64,000 nucleotides of DNA from Anaerolineales bacterium (lineage in GTDB: Bacteria > Chloroflexota > Anaerolineae > Aggregatilineales > UBA2796): contig JABTTZ010000003.1 of the NCBI GenBank assembly GCA_015075625.1, positions 744,001 through 808,000 on the forward strand, given 5' to 3'. Positions 25,323-33,852 of the stretch are shown piece after piece. Position 1 is the first letter of the stretch, and the number at the start of each line of letters is the position of its first letter. Below the pieces are notes generated by a model, which did no database searches, was not told the DNA's origin, and worked only from the letters and a program-made list of their open reading frames with translations. The translations under genes and the position numbers were made by a program.

Positions 25323-26546
25323 CTAGAACGCCCCAACGGTTGCGTAAATGTAGGCAATAGCGTGTTTGAGGATCACATCCTCTTTCGCCCCATCGGGAAC
25401 GCTCACCGCGAGATCGGGCATCAACCCACCCGCGTTGCCCTCACTTGCCTCCAGCGGCGTTTCGTTGGGGGTGTACCATGCCCCGCTGGTCACCCGAAGC
25501 TGCGATCCGTCGCTCAGACGGTAGATCGTCTGCACCGATCCTTTCCCAAAGGTGCGTCCGCCAATCAACATGGCACGCCCACGATCTTTCAACGCGCCGG
25601 CAACCACTTCGGCGGCGCTGGCGCTATTGCCGTTGACGAGTACGATCAGCGCAATGGACTCCGCTATCTCGCCCGATTTGCTGGTAAAGCGTTTCACCTC
25701 TCCGCTGACAACCTTTTCCGTAGCCACCAACCCTTCTGGGAGGAATAAATCGGCAATGTCTATTGCTCCGTCCAACCACCCGCCCGGGTTATCGCGCATA
25801 TCGAAGATCAGCGCACGGGGGTTCAGGGGCAACAGGCGTTCTAATTCACGACGAATATCCGCCGGAGCGGTTTGGTTGAAAATATCAAAGCCAATGTAGG
25901 CGATGTCTGTCCCCTCAAGGATTGTCCCATAAACATTAATCTGCCCCCGTGTGACGATGACCTCAAAGGGCGCGGCAGCCTCCTTCCGTCGGATGGTCAG
26001 GGTGACCGTTGTCCCCAATTCACCTCGGATCATATCTGCTGCCGCATTGGTTTCCATCCCTTTGACGGGAGTTCCGTTCACGGCGATAATGACATCGCCG
26101 GCGCGAATGCCCGCTTGGGCGGCATACCACCCCAAGAGCGCTTCGACAATCTCAATTTCACCCTCGGCGGTGGGGGCAATCCGCACACCGATACCACCCA
26201 ATGCCCCTTGCATCACACGCACCTCGGTTTCGGCGGCGACAGGTTCAAGCAGCATCGTGTATTTATCGTTCAGAGTCCCGATCATGCCGTGAATGGCTGC
26301 CCGTGCGCGTGTTTCGCCATTGGGCAGCGGCTTATAGAAGGCGCGTTCGATGATCGTCCATGCTTCTGCGATCAAACTGCTGCCGCCACTCGTTTGCGTG
26401 GGGCTGCCGAGGAAATATCCGGCGATAAACGATCCCAATGCCGTCACCATGAGGGCAACGATAACCACACTGACCATAATCCCTCCGCGCAGGGCGGTGT
26501 TACGGGGAGGAGGGGTTCTTGAATCCGATTGATGATCCCAAAACAT
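25323..26546 (-). CDS. S41 family C-terminal processing protease (CtpA-like)
   Basis: This 407-residue membrane-anchored serine protease acts outside the cytoplasmic membrane on C-termini or unfolded proteins. A single N-terminal membrane segment (about 25-50, ending GYFLGSP) is followed by a PDZ domain with LGGIGV and AQAGIRAGDVIIAVNG (about 130-200). The S41 catalytic domain has LIFDMRDNPGGWL, the nucleophile region NGNSASAAEVVAGAL and the general-base Lys in TFGKGSVQ. All expected catalytic residues are visible. A paralogue lies 11 bp upstream on the same strand, so the two form a tandem operon. Substrate is unknown. Confidence 0.93.
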   Translation of the reverse strand: MFWDHQSDSRTPPPRNTALRGGIMVSVVIVALMVTALGSFIAGYFLGSPTQTSGGSSLIAEAWTIIERAFYKPLPNGETRARAAIHGMIGTLNDKYTMLLEPVAAETEVRVMQGALGGIGVRIAPTAEGEIEIVEALLGWYAAQAGIRAGDVIIAVNGTPVKGMETNAAADMIRGELGTTVTLTIRRKEAAAPFEVIVTRGQINVYGTILEGTDIAYIGFDIFNQTAPADIRRELERLLPLNPRALIFDMRDNPGGWLDGAIDIADLFLPEGLVATEKVVSGEVKRFTSKSGEIAESIALIVLVNGNSASAAEVVAGALKDRGRAMLIGGRTFGKGSVQTIYRLSDGSQLRVTSGAWYTPNETPLEASEGNAGGLMPDLAVSVPDGAKEDVILKHAIAYIYATVGAF

Positions 26547-26557
26547 AGCTTACGCTC

Positions 26558-27829
26558 CTAACCCGTTTTTTTCCGAAGTTCGCGGATCGCCTCGCCAATT
26601 TCCACTTCACGCCCGTTCTGGTCCGGAATCATGGCAATATCCGGCGTCATTCCTATCCCATCAAGCGGCGTCCCACTCGGCGGGAAAAATTCCCCGGTTG
26701 TGATATGGATTGAGGATTTATCCGCAAGTTGGAAAATGAGTTGAATCGACCATTTGCCATAGGTTTTTTGCCCAATGGTCAACGCACGCCTGTTATCCCT
26801 CAGCGCCCCAGCGACCAGTTCCGCCGCGCTTGCCGACCCCTCATTGACGAGGACAATCAGGGGAATGTCCAGTTCCTTCTGGCTGATTTTCTCACTGTTG
26901 CTGACGGGATATTCTTTTGTCCCGTTTTTCGTCCGTTCAGAGAGGACAAGCGCATCATCGGGCAAGAAGGCGCTGGCAACTTGGATCGATTCCAAAAGTA
27001 GCCCGCCCGGGTTGTTCCGCAGATCGAGAATTAATCCCTTAACCTCCGCGTCGCGCAGGTCTGCGAGGGCGTTGTTGAGTTCCTCTGGTGTGCGTGCGGT
27101 GAAGCGCAAGATTTGGATATAGCCGTAATCGGATGCCTCTGCCAAGACGCGCCAGATCACCGAGGGGACTTCAATCGTCTCAAAGAGGATGAAAAATTCG
27201 GCAGTGATCCCCTCATTACGCTCAACGATGATCCGCACGCCGCTGCCGTCCTTAACCTCCCCGCGCAAAAGCTGATCCGCTGCATCGGAAGGGGTTGTCA
27301 GGGGGATGTCTTGACCGTTCACGGTGAGCAGAATATCGCCATCCCTCACACCTGCCCGCGCCGCCGGGCTGTTGGGGAAGGGATAGAGGCGGAAGCGCGC
27401 CTGATCATCCCGCTTGAGCAAGACGCCAATCCCACCATAAACGCCGGCTAGAACGTTCGACTCGCTGGCGGCGACGGGCGGCTCTATGAAGAATGTTTGC
27501 CGATCTCCAAGCGTTGTGATTAAACCCCGAATTGCCCCATACTCCAGTGCCGTCCGTTCGGGAAGGGGGCGGAGGAAGTGTTCCTCAATCAGCCTTTGCG
27601 CCTGCGCCAAAAGGGGGTACGACCCAGGCGCGGGTTGGTTCGCGCCGTCACCTGTAGCGAGTGTATGGCTAGCCGCAAGAGAGGGCAGCGCCCCTCGAAA
27701 ATAAAACCCCGCCGCAAAGATAGCGCTGATTACGACGCCCGCAATCAAACCGCGTAGAAGCGTCAGAGGAACTGAACGTCTCATAAGATAATCCACTTTT
27801 CTTCCTATCGCTGAAGTGGATTCTATCAC
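26558..27829 (-). CDS. S41 family C-terminal processing protease, tandem paralogue
   Basis: This is a second CtpA-like protease, 423 residues, with the same layout: one N-terminal membrane helix, PDZ (YGGIGV, ARAGVRDGDILLTVNGQDI) and an S41 domain (LILDLRNNPGGLL, NEGSASAAELVAGAL, TYGKWSIQL). The catalytic Ser and Lys are kept, but the usual Gly after FGK is Trp here, next to the active-site Lys. The reading frame starts at 27829; MRRSVPLT at residue 16 is a likely true start, placing the Arg-rich n-region directly before the membrane helix. It is divergent from the ATPase gene at 27886 and followed after 11 bp by its paralogue, which suggests duplication and possibly different substrates. Confidence 0.9.
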   Translation of the reverse strand: MIESTSAIGRKVDYLMRRSVPLTLLRGLIAGVVISAIFAAGFYFRGALPSLAASHTLATGDGANQPAPGSYPLLAQAQRLIEEHFLRPLPERTALEYGAIRGLITTLGDRQTFFIEPPVAASESNVLAGVYGGIGVLLKRDDQARFRLYPFPNSPAARAGVRDGDILLTVNGQDIPLTTPSDAADQLLRGEVKDGSGVRIIVERNEGITAEFFILFETIEVPSVIWRVLAEASDYGYIQILRFTARTPEELNNALADLRDAEVKGLILDLRNNPGGLLLESIQVASAFLPDDALVLSERTKNGTKEYPVSNSEKISQKELDIPLIVLVNEGSASAAELVAGALRDNRRALTIGQKTYGKWSIQLIFQLADKSSIHITTGEFFPPSGTPLDGIGMTPDIAMIPDQNGREVEIGEAIRELRKKTG

Positions 27830-27885
27830 AGCGCCGTGCTATGCTAGGAGGAATATTCTGCCCGACGCTGTGTGCGAGGTTAACG

Positions 27886-29244
27886 ATGCTCACCCGAATT
27901 GAGATCAACGGCTTCAAGTCGTTTCAGGATTTCGCCCTCGATTTGCACCCCTTTCATGTTTTTATTGGGGGAAATGGCGTCGGGAAAACAAATTTATTCG
28001 AGGCGATTCATTTGATTGCTGCCCTTGCTCATGAACGCACGGCGGAGGAAGCCTTTCGTAAGGGGCGCGGGGCAATCAGCGAACTGTTCACCCTGTTTCC
28101 CGACGGCACACGCGCCAAACGAATCGCCTTTGCCGTAGAGATGCTCACCGAACGGACGATCAATCTAAACGGGTTAGAGGCGGAAAAGGCACGGGCGGTG
28201 TTGTCCTCACGGCTGCGTTATGAGGTGACGCTGGAAAGCCGCATCGAAAACGGGCGGGAGCGCGTTTATGTTGTACGGGAGGCGCTGCTGCCCATCAAGG
28301 AAGCCGATGATACATGGGCAAAAGAGATACTCTCCACCAAAGCGCGAAAAGCATACATCGTCCGCGAAAAACGCCCACCCTATATCGAAACGGTGGACGG
28401 CGAGGGCGGTAAACCGACGATCTACCGCAACCAAGATGCGCCCGGCGGTGGACGCGAGGGAACGCTGGTGGGGGCGCTGGAACGCACCTGCCTTAGCACA
28501 GCAAACGCCCTCCGCTATCCGACAATTCACGCGGCAAGGGAGGAAATGAGCCGTTGGCGATTCCTCAGCCTGAACCCCGCCAGCCTTCGCCAGCCGGTTG
28601 GGAAAACCGCCCCTGATACGCTGCTCCCCAATGGCTCGAATATGACGGCGGTATTGAAACGCTTGAGTGGCACAACGGGGCTTCTTGAGACGATCAGCAA
28701 AGATTTGGCGATATTCATCCCAACGGTGAGTAAGATTCTGCTCACGCCGATCCTCGGTGAGGATGATGCTGAGGAAACGCTCCTTGAGATAGAGACGACG
28801 GACAAGGGACGTTTTTCTTCACGGGTGCTGTCGGATGGCACACTGCGTTTGCTGACGTTAATCACCCTGAAACGCGACCCCCGCCATCAGGGGGTGATCA
28901 CCTTTGAGGAACCGGAAAACGGCGTTCAGCCGATGCGCCTGCGCCAAATTGTGGATGTTTTGTTTGCGCTTGCCAGCGACCCCGAACGCGAATATGATGC
29001 CGATCCACGCCCCGTCCTCCGTCAGGTGATCATCAACACCCATTCACCAAATTTGTTGGCGCATGTCCCCGGGGATTCCGTTTCGTTTATGCAGATGAAG
29101 CCAACCGAAAAGGGGCGCACCACCCGCGTGATCCCCGTCCGCCCGGAGATGTTTCCCGACGAAAACGGGCGCTACCTGACGTGGGAACAGGTCACACAAG
29201 CGCTCGATGAAAGCACCCGTAAAGACGATCCGCCTGGATTATAG
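27886..29244 (+). CDS. AAA/ABC-type ATPase of the RecF/SMC-like predicted ATPase group
   Basis: This 452-residue protein begins LTRIEINGFKSFQDF, like RecF/SMC and OLD-type ATPases, with Walker A GGNGVGKTN. A signature-like LSDGTLRLLTL lies near residue 320 and Walker B ITFEEPENGVQP near residue 345. A C-terminal INTHSPNLL follows, with the switch His/Ser typical of this group. There is no C-terminal TOPRIM nuclease visible, so it is an ATPase without the OLD nuclease part. The frame is open from 27841, but the Met at 27886 follows GAGGTTAACG and starts the fold exactly, so I prefer it. The gene is single, divergent from the S41 proteases. Such stand-alone ATPases are common and often found in defence or repair contexts, but nothing nearby supports that here. 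Confidence 0.8.
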   Translation: MLTRIEINGFKSFQDFALDLHPFHVFIGGNGVGKTNLFEAIHLIAALAHERTAEEAFRKGRGAISELFTLFPDGTRAKRIAFAVEMLTERTINLNGLEAEKARAVLSSRLRYEVTLESRIENGRERVYVVREALLPIKEADDTWAKEILSTKARKAYIVREKRPPYIETVDGEGGKPTIYRNQDAPGGGREGTLVGALERTCLSTANALRYPTIHAAREEMSRWRFLSLNPASLRQPVGKTAPDTLLPNGSNMTAVLKRLSGTTGLLETISKDLAIFIPTVSKILLTPILGEDDAEETLLEIETTDKGRFSSRVLSDGTLRLLTLITLKRDPRHQGVITFEEPENGVQPMRLRQIVDVLFALASDPEREYDADPRPVLRQVIINTHSPNLLAHVPGDSVSFMQMKPTEKGRTTRVIPVRPEMFPDENGRYLTWEQVTQALDESTRKDDPPGL

Positions 29245-29457
29245 TCATCTGTGCGGGGTGGTTAGGGAAACCCCCGCGTCAACTCGCTCTACAACCGAGT
29301 CGCAAAAGGAAAATTACCCTATAATCGTGATCAGTATGGCAAGCGTGGGGTGGGAATCGATCTCCCGTTGCCCTTCCGTCATGTGAACAGTGATTACGTT
29401 TGGGGTACAACAGGATGAGCGTTTCGCGTGCAGCAACCTCTGGAAAGGGGCGCGGCT

Positions 29458-30291
29458 ATGGCTAAAAGACTCTTTTTTCGTACCTTTCGCCTTGGGCTAA
29501 TGATCCTTATCATCGGCACACTAGGCATGGGGGGAGGGCTGACGGTGAGGGCGCAAAGCGGCAACAGCCTTCCGCCAGCAATTGTCTACTTCACAGCAGA
29601 TTTGCCGCTGGTAAAACTCACCGATATTGAGGCGGGGACGGCATCTGCTGCGCTTTCGTGGCAGACCGTTGGGATCACCAGCAGTTATCGCGTTCAGCTT
29701 TACTTTTTCCGCATCAGCGGATGGGAGCTGCTCACGCCCGATGCCCTTCCCGGCGCAGGGGTGGCAAAGGTCGTCGTTCCGGCAACGCTTGATTTCGCGC
29801 CGCCCGCCTTCCGCCTGACCATAGAAAATCAGGCACGGGTCGTCGTTAGTCAACAGATCGTCGTTATTCCTTACGATCCCAGTCAAGAGAGTTTAGGGAC
29901 AGTTATTGAGGAATTCCGCACCGAGCGCGACACGGTGAATTACAATTTGCTTTCCTTAGGGCAAGAACGCGTTGTCGTGACGTGGCGGGTGGCGAACCGT
30001 TCGCCGCTTTCCAACCTCATTTTTGAGCAAGTCTTGCCTGATGGCTCAACGCGCAGCATCGAACTGCCGCGCCTTAGCCGCTGGATTAGTTCCAGTGGGC
30101 AGGGGTTGGTTGCCCCCGCGCTGCCCTCGGCGGAGAGTGCCGCCATTACTATTCGCTTGCGGGTGGTCGATTACCGAACGGGCGATACCCGTACCCAACA
30201 GGATGTGATCCTCCCTGTCATACGGGGTGGGGCTGCCCAACCAACCGTTCCCGCCGTTCAGCTTCAGCCCACCGCCACCAGTGGGCAGTAA
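29458..30291 (+). CDS. Secreted hypothetical protein
   Basis: No family is recognised. Starting at the Met preceded by GGAAAGGGGCG, the protein has about 277 residues. It has a clear signal peptide: KR-x-FFRTFR, then a hydrophobic stretch LGLMILIIGTLGMGG, and a likely cleavage site after VRAQ. The mature part is beta-rich, with two similar Ig/fibronectin-like segments (about 50-130 and 150-255; each has strands around W..V and R..VQLY or RVVVTWRV). The C-terminus is a Pro/Thr tail. It is probably an extracellular or cell-wall protein. It is followed by a hairpin and the convergent CMP-sugar synthetase gene. Confidence 0.6.
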   Translation: MAKRLFFRTFRLGLMILIIGTLGMGGGLTVRAQSGNSLPPAIVYFTADLPLVKLTDIEAGTASAALSWQTVGITSSYRVQLYFFRISGWELLTPDALPGAGVAKVVVPATLDFAPPAFRLTIENQARVVVSQQIVVIPYDPSQESLGTVIEEFRTERDTVNYNLLSLGQERVVVTWRVANRSPLSNLIFEQVLPDGSTRSIELPRLSRWISSSGQGLVAPALPSAESAAITIRLRVVDYRTGDTRTQQDVILPVIRGGAAQPTVPAVQLQPTATSGQ

Positions 30292-30317
30292 TCGAGCCGC
30301 CCTTTCACCGCATTTTG

Positions 30318-30344
30318 TCGGGGCGACCCTCTGTGATCGCCCCC
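30318..30344. terminator. Hairpin after secreted-protein gene
   Basis: GGGGCGA and TCGCCCC form a stem around a short loop. A closely similar hairpin (GGGCGACC..GGTCGCCC) occurs after the membrane protein gene at 35482-35509. It lies between convergent genes and probably terminates transcription. Confidence 0.5.
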
Positions 30345-30378
30345 GTTCTACCAACACCCACACCCAATATCGGGCAAC

Positions 30379-31152
30379 TTAAACAGGATGCCGCTCTCCA
30401 CCGGGGAGTGCCTCGTCGTTTGGCGGGAGACCGGCTTGCTGCCGTTGAAGTGCCGCCTCTACCGCCGGAATGTTTTCGGGGTAATCCAACTCAAAGAGGG
30501 TTTCCTCCACCACAAAGGGAAGGACATGATCGCCCCACATAGACTGTTTCTCTAAAATGGCGCGGGGACGAATCACATCGACATAGCCATTTTGCCAATA
30601 GACTTTCGGCAGGCGCTGGCGCGGAATCGATTGCGAATCAGGAATGCCCTCGATGCGTAAGATGGGTTTCATAAAACCGTCCTCGCCAATCTGCCACATC
30701 TTGTAAGGGGTTTGGAGGGCAAGGGCAACAGAGCGCACGGCGTCTGCTTCTGGATGGGCAAGGAGCAGATCAATTGCCGCATCAATAAGCGCCACCCGCC
30801 GGACGGGACCCGTCGGACGAAGGTGGACGACGGCATCGGGCAAACGCCCTTCATGGGCTTGCAACCAGAGCAGCGCATGGCGAAACACATCGCTATCGGG
30901 CGAGAGGTCTTGGGCATATTCCGCCGGACGTAGAAAAGGAACATCGCCCCCCCACGCTTTGGCAACCTCAGCAATTTCGGCGTCATCGGTGCTGACAAGC
31001 GCCCGCGAGATATGGCGGGACTCTATGGCGTGTTGGATCGAATAGGCGATCACTGGCTTGCCGGCAAGGATCATGATGTTTTTGCGCGGAATCCCTTTGG
31101 AGCCGCCCCGTGCCGGAATCAGAGCAATAATAGAGGGGGAGGTGGTCGTCAT
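30379..31152 (-). CDS. CMP-N-acylneuraminate (acylneuraminate) cytidylyltransferase family protein
   Basis: This protein resembles NeuA-type cytidylyltransferases, which activate sialic-acid-like or other nine-carbon sugars with CTP for surface glycans. It has IALIPARGGSKGIPRKN, the family's nucleotide-binding loop, followed by PVIAYSI, LVSTDDAEIAEVA, RPAEYAQDLSPDSDV, HLRPTGPVR and YWQNGYVDVI, in the usual order and at normal length (about 257 residues). The frame extends upstream to 31203, but MTTTSPSIIAL gives the expected N-terminus. No sialic acid synthase is in the window, so the sugar is unclear. The next gene upstream on the same strand is a frameshifted FkbM methyltransferase, suggesting a formerly larger glycan cluster. 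Confidence 0.85.
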   Translation of the reverse strand: MTTTSPSIIALIPARGGSKGIPRKNIMILAGKPVIAYSIQHAIESRHISRALVSTDDAEIAEVAKAWGGDVPFLRPAEYAQDLSPDSDVFRHALLWLQAHEGRLPDAVVHLRPTGPVRRVALIDAAIDLLLAHPEADAVRSVALALQTPYKMWQIGEDGFMKPILRIEGIPDSQSIPRQRLPKVYWQNGYVDVIRPRAILEKQSMWGDHVLPFVVEETLFELDYPENIPAVEAALQRQQAGLPPNDEALPGGERHPV

Positions 31153-31293
31153 GAGTACGAGAAGTGTTCTCTGTCTTTCTTGTTTTGCCAAACGCCAAAT
31201 CAAAGCATGTCAGGGATTATCCGGCAAACCGTAGAGAAAAACCATGCCTGAATCAGGTTTGGCTAAAAGCGGCAACAAAGGCTTCGGCAGTTT

Positions 31294-32152
31294 CTAGCAG
31301 CAGTCCCTCCTTGGGGGTGGGCTATTCTCGTCTGTGCTTTTGAGGCACAGGGCAAACCGAAAGCCGGTCTTCCATGCGTGCAAACCGAGATCACCTAACA
31401 CAAGGTGGGCGAGTTCGGCAAAGGAACTTCCGACATCTTCTAACAGGGTGGCGTGAACCTCCAAAAGCATGACGAACCGAAGGCTGTTCGTAATAGCTGT
31501 TTTTGACCCCCGTAAAACCTGCGCTTCAAAGCCCTCGCAATCGACCTTGAGCGCGTCAATGGAGGAAAAAATGATCGTCTAGAGCAATGCGGGGAACGGT
31601 GATCGTGTCGGTTTCAGCCTGTGCGGTGTTCTTTACCGCAGCGGAGTAATTCGTATCGCTCGCAGGTAAGAACACCTCACCAGCCACTTCCCCCACAACG
31701 GCATGGCGCACCGTAGCATGTGTAAGTCCGTTGGCGCGGATGGTTTGCTCCACCAACGCCACATAAGAAGGGATAGCCTCGTAAGCGACGACCTTCCCCC
31801 TTTCCCCTGTTTTCAGCGCTATTTCCACCATATAATCGCCAACATGCGCCCTCACATCAACACACAGCGCCCCAGCAGAGATATAGGGCAAGAAGATCAG
31901 CCGCTGCGGAACTTCCGTCCCGTAAATAAGGCGAGAAGGCATTCCGATACCATCCATCAGGCGCATCACCAAGACATAGGGTCCGATGAGTAGATTGTAG
32001 GAAACAGTATAAGGGCGTGGCTTGCGACCAAAAAGGCGGATAAAGAGTGGCGATAAGGCACGTAAATAGTATCCATAGAAAAGTTTCCAGAGCGCAAACT
32101 CAACCCGATTCCGTTTTCTCGTGTTCAAAACTTGCTTTGGTGGGATCGTCAT
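31294..32152 (-). pseudogene. FkbM-family methyltransferase, frameshifted
   Basis: The open frame from 32152 ends early at 31556, after an N-terminal half with the SAM-binding stretch CVDVRAHVGDYMVEIA and VVAYEAIPSY. The rest of the family domain (LKVDCEGFEAQVLRG, then FVMLLEVH) is intact in another frame down to a TAG at 31294-31296. Removing one base from the A6 run at 31566-31571 (T6 in sense) restores a continuous protein reading LDDHFSSIDALKVDCEGFE, as expected for FkbM (acidic-x-EG-x-E). This is either a real single-base frameshift or a homopolymer sequencing error. An intact protein of about 285 residues would O-methylate a sugar, in line with the neighbouring CMP-sugar synthetase. Confidence 0.75.
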
Positions 32153-32261
32153 GTTCGCTTTCTTGTTAACGCTTGAATCGGGAAGGAAATGGGCAAATAG
32201 CGTCTTGCGAGGGTGTTACCCCTTACAAAACCCTTTTCATAAATTTAGATAGACATTACAC

Positions 32262-32375
32262 GGTTGCCCTCAATCCCCTGCGATCCCCCTTCGGCGCGTA
32301 CCCCCTTCTCCCACTGGGAGAAGGGGGTATCCATTTTTTTGAGGGGGAAGCCCTCTCAGACATCCCCTTCCGATG
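32262..32375. repeat. Intergenic palindromic repeat, copy 2
   Basis: The order of elements matches copy 1 at 1966-2062. A leader TTGCCCTCA comes first, then a CCCCCTTCTCCC/GGGAGAAGGGGG hairpin, a T-run, a GAGGGGG...CCCTCTC hairpin and an end CCCTTCCGA. Similarity over about 100 bp in two unrelated intergenic sites supports a dispersed repeat family. Confidence 0.7.
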
Positions 32376-32619
32376 AATATGGGGTAAACCAGTTCAACTG
32401 CGTAAGTTCTATTACCCATTGGTGTTCAGTTCGCGCATGATCACGGCAGCAAGATCGGGTTCATCTTTCGCAAGCAGGAGTGTCAATTTTTGTGTCATAA
32501 GCCATCCCATTTTGGGGAATCATAACCCAACATCAGATGAGCCGCCTTTTCACCAACCCCGAAGCCAATTCTACAAGTCGGTTCAAAACCCCACCCCTTG
32601 TCCCGCTTGTGGGGCTGAA

Positions 32620-32905
32620 GGGGCGACAGCGGCTTTTTCCCTCGTTCCCTTACGACCCGCCTTCGGTGTGTCCCTACTTCTCACACATCGGCGAAGGGCG
32701 ACTTGGCGCGGTAACCTCCCTCCACGATCCAATCTGGGGGGTGGGGGGACATCCCCCAAAACAAAGCCCCTTCTCTCCCACAGTGTGGGAGAGAAGGGGG
32801 AAAGGGGGATGAGAGGGCTGTTCGCATCGTCTATGAGTTCGTGTCGCCCCCTTCTCCCTAAGGAAGAGGGAACTAGGGGGTGAGGGCACCACATAAAGTC
32901 TATAT
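32620..32905. repeat. Intergenic palindromic repeat cluster, degenerate copies
   Basis: Several hairpins of the same style lie together: GGGGGACATCCCCC, CCCCTTCTCTCCCAC/GTGGGAGAGAAGGGG around 32770-32800, and CCCCCTTCTCCCT...AGAGGGAACTAGGGGG around 32845-32880. They appear to be nested or broken copies of the family seen at 1966-2062 and 32262-32375. Confidence 0.6.
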
Positions 32906-32997
32906 CTTTCGGTCTTGTCTCACCCCCCACCAATAACCCTGTGTGGGCTATAATTCTTCGGTGGACGTTCGACACACCCCATATTAAAGGTTTATCT

Positions 32998-33852
32998 ATG
33001 TCATTTGACGATTACACCCTTGATGATTACCGCGCCGCTGCGGATTACATTCGGACGCAAACGCACCTCACACCGACCATCGCGGTGATCCTCGGTTCGG
33101 GGTTAGGTAGCTTTGCCGATTCGCTGGAAAATGCGATCAGCATCCCTTTCAGCGATATTCCCGGTTATGCCTATTCAGAAGTGATTGGGCATAAAAACCG
33201 CGTGGTGATCGGCACGCTGGCTGGCAAGACAATCCTTGCCCAACAGGGGCGCATCCACTTTTATGAAGGATGGTCGATGGCGCATGTGGCGTTTCCCATG
33301 CGGATGATGAGTCTGCTCGGTGTGGAAACGGTGGTGATCACGAACGCTGCTGGCGGGCTGAATCCAAGCTATGCTCCGGGCGATCTCATGCTGATCAGCG
33401 ATCACATTAATTTGTTAGGGCTGGTGGGCAATAACCCCCTCATTGGGCGGAATATTGACGAATTTGGGACGCGCTTTCCCGAACTGACCGTTGCTTACGA
33501 TAAGCACTTGCGGCAGCTTGCCCGCAAGGTGGCAATTGAAAACGGGATCACCCTGCGCGAAGGTATCTACATCGGCTTATCGGGCCCGATGTTTGAGACG
33601 CCTGCCGAGATACGCATGTTACGCTTGATGGGCGCGGACGCGGTGGGCATGTCTACGGTGAACGAGGTGACGGCTGCCCGCCATGCCGGAATGCGGATCT
33701 TAGGCTTTTCAGGAATCACGAACAAGACTGTTGATGATCCCGAAAATCCAAATGTGGTGAATCACGAAGAAGTCCTTGATGTGGGAGCGCGTAAGATTGT
33801 CCCCAACCTGTTGACGCTTTTGCGTGGTGTGCTGCTGGCACTCCCTGAATGA
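32998..33852 (+). CDS. Purine nucleoside phosphorylase (trimeric, PNP/MTAP family)
   Basis: This enzyme phosphorolyses (deoxy)inosine and guanosine to base and (deoxy)ribose-1-phosphate in purine salvage. The 284-residue protein has VILGSGLGSFAD (phosphate-binding N-terminus), QGRIHFYEGWSM, VITNAAGGLNPSYAPGDLMLISDHIN and GLSGPMFETPAE. It also has the specificity region DAVGMSTVNEVTAARHAGM and the Asn in GFSGITNKT that favours 6-oxopurines. Length and motifs fit the trimeric class. The ATG at 32998 is preferred over longer frames because it starts the fold. The gene overlaps the next one by 4 bp (ATGA), indicating translational coupling with a membrane protein of unknown role. Confidence 0.95.
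   Translation: MSFDDYTLDDYRAAADYIRTQTHLTPTIAVILGSGLGSFADSLENAISIPFSDIPGYAYSEVIGHKNRVVIGTLAGKTILAQQGRIHFYEGWSMAHVAFPMRMMSLLGVETVVITNAAGGLNPSYAPGDLMLISDHINLLGLVGNNPLIGRNIDEFGTRFPELTVAYDKHLRQLARKVAIENGITLREGIYIGLSGPMFETPAEIRMLRLMGADAVGMSTVNEVTAARHAGMRILGFSGITNKTVDDPENPNVVNHEEVLDVGARKIVPNLLTLLRGVLLALPE

Larger units (their letters stand above)
32153..32997. other. Long intergenic region made of palindromic repeats
   Basis: No convincing gene is present; the short frames here are created by the repeats. The region holds repeat copy 2 (32262-32375) and a denser cluster (32620-32905). A TATAAT hexamer occurs at 32949-32954, 43 bp before the purine nucleoside phosphorylase start, without a clear -35 box. 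Confidence 0.6.

Noticed and set aside
32949-32954. TATAAT as a promoter for purine nucleoside phosphorylase
   Set aside because: No -35 hexamer at the proper distance, so it was mentioned only as a hexamer and not called as a promoter.
32537-32975. Several 90-150 codon frames on both strands
   Set aside because: They lie in palindromic repeats, so both strands show matching open frames without protein-like features.
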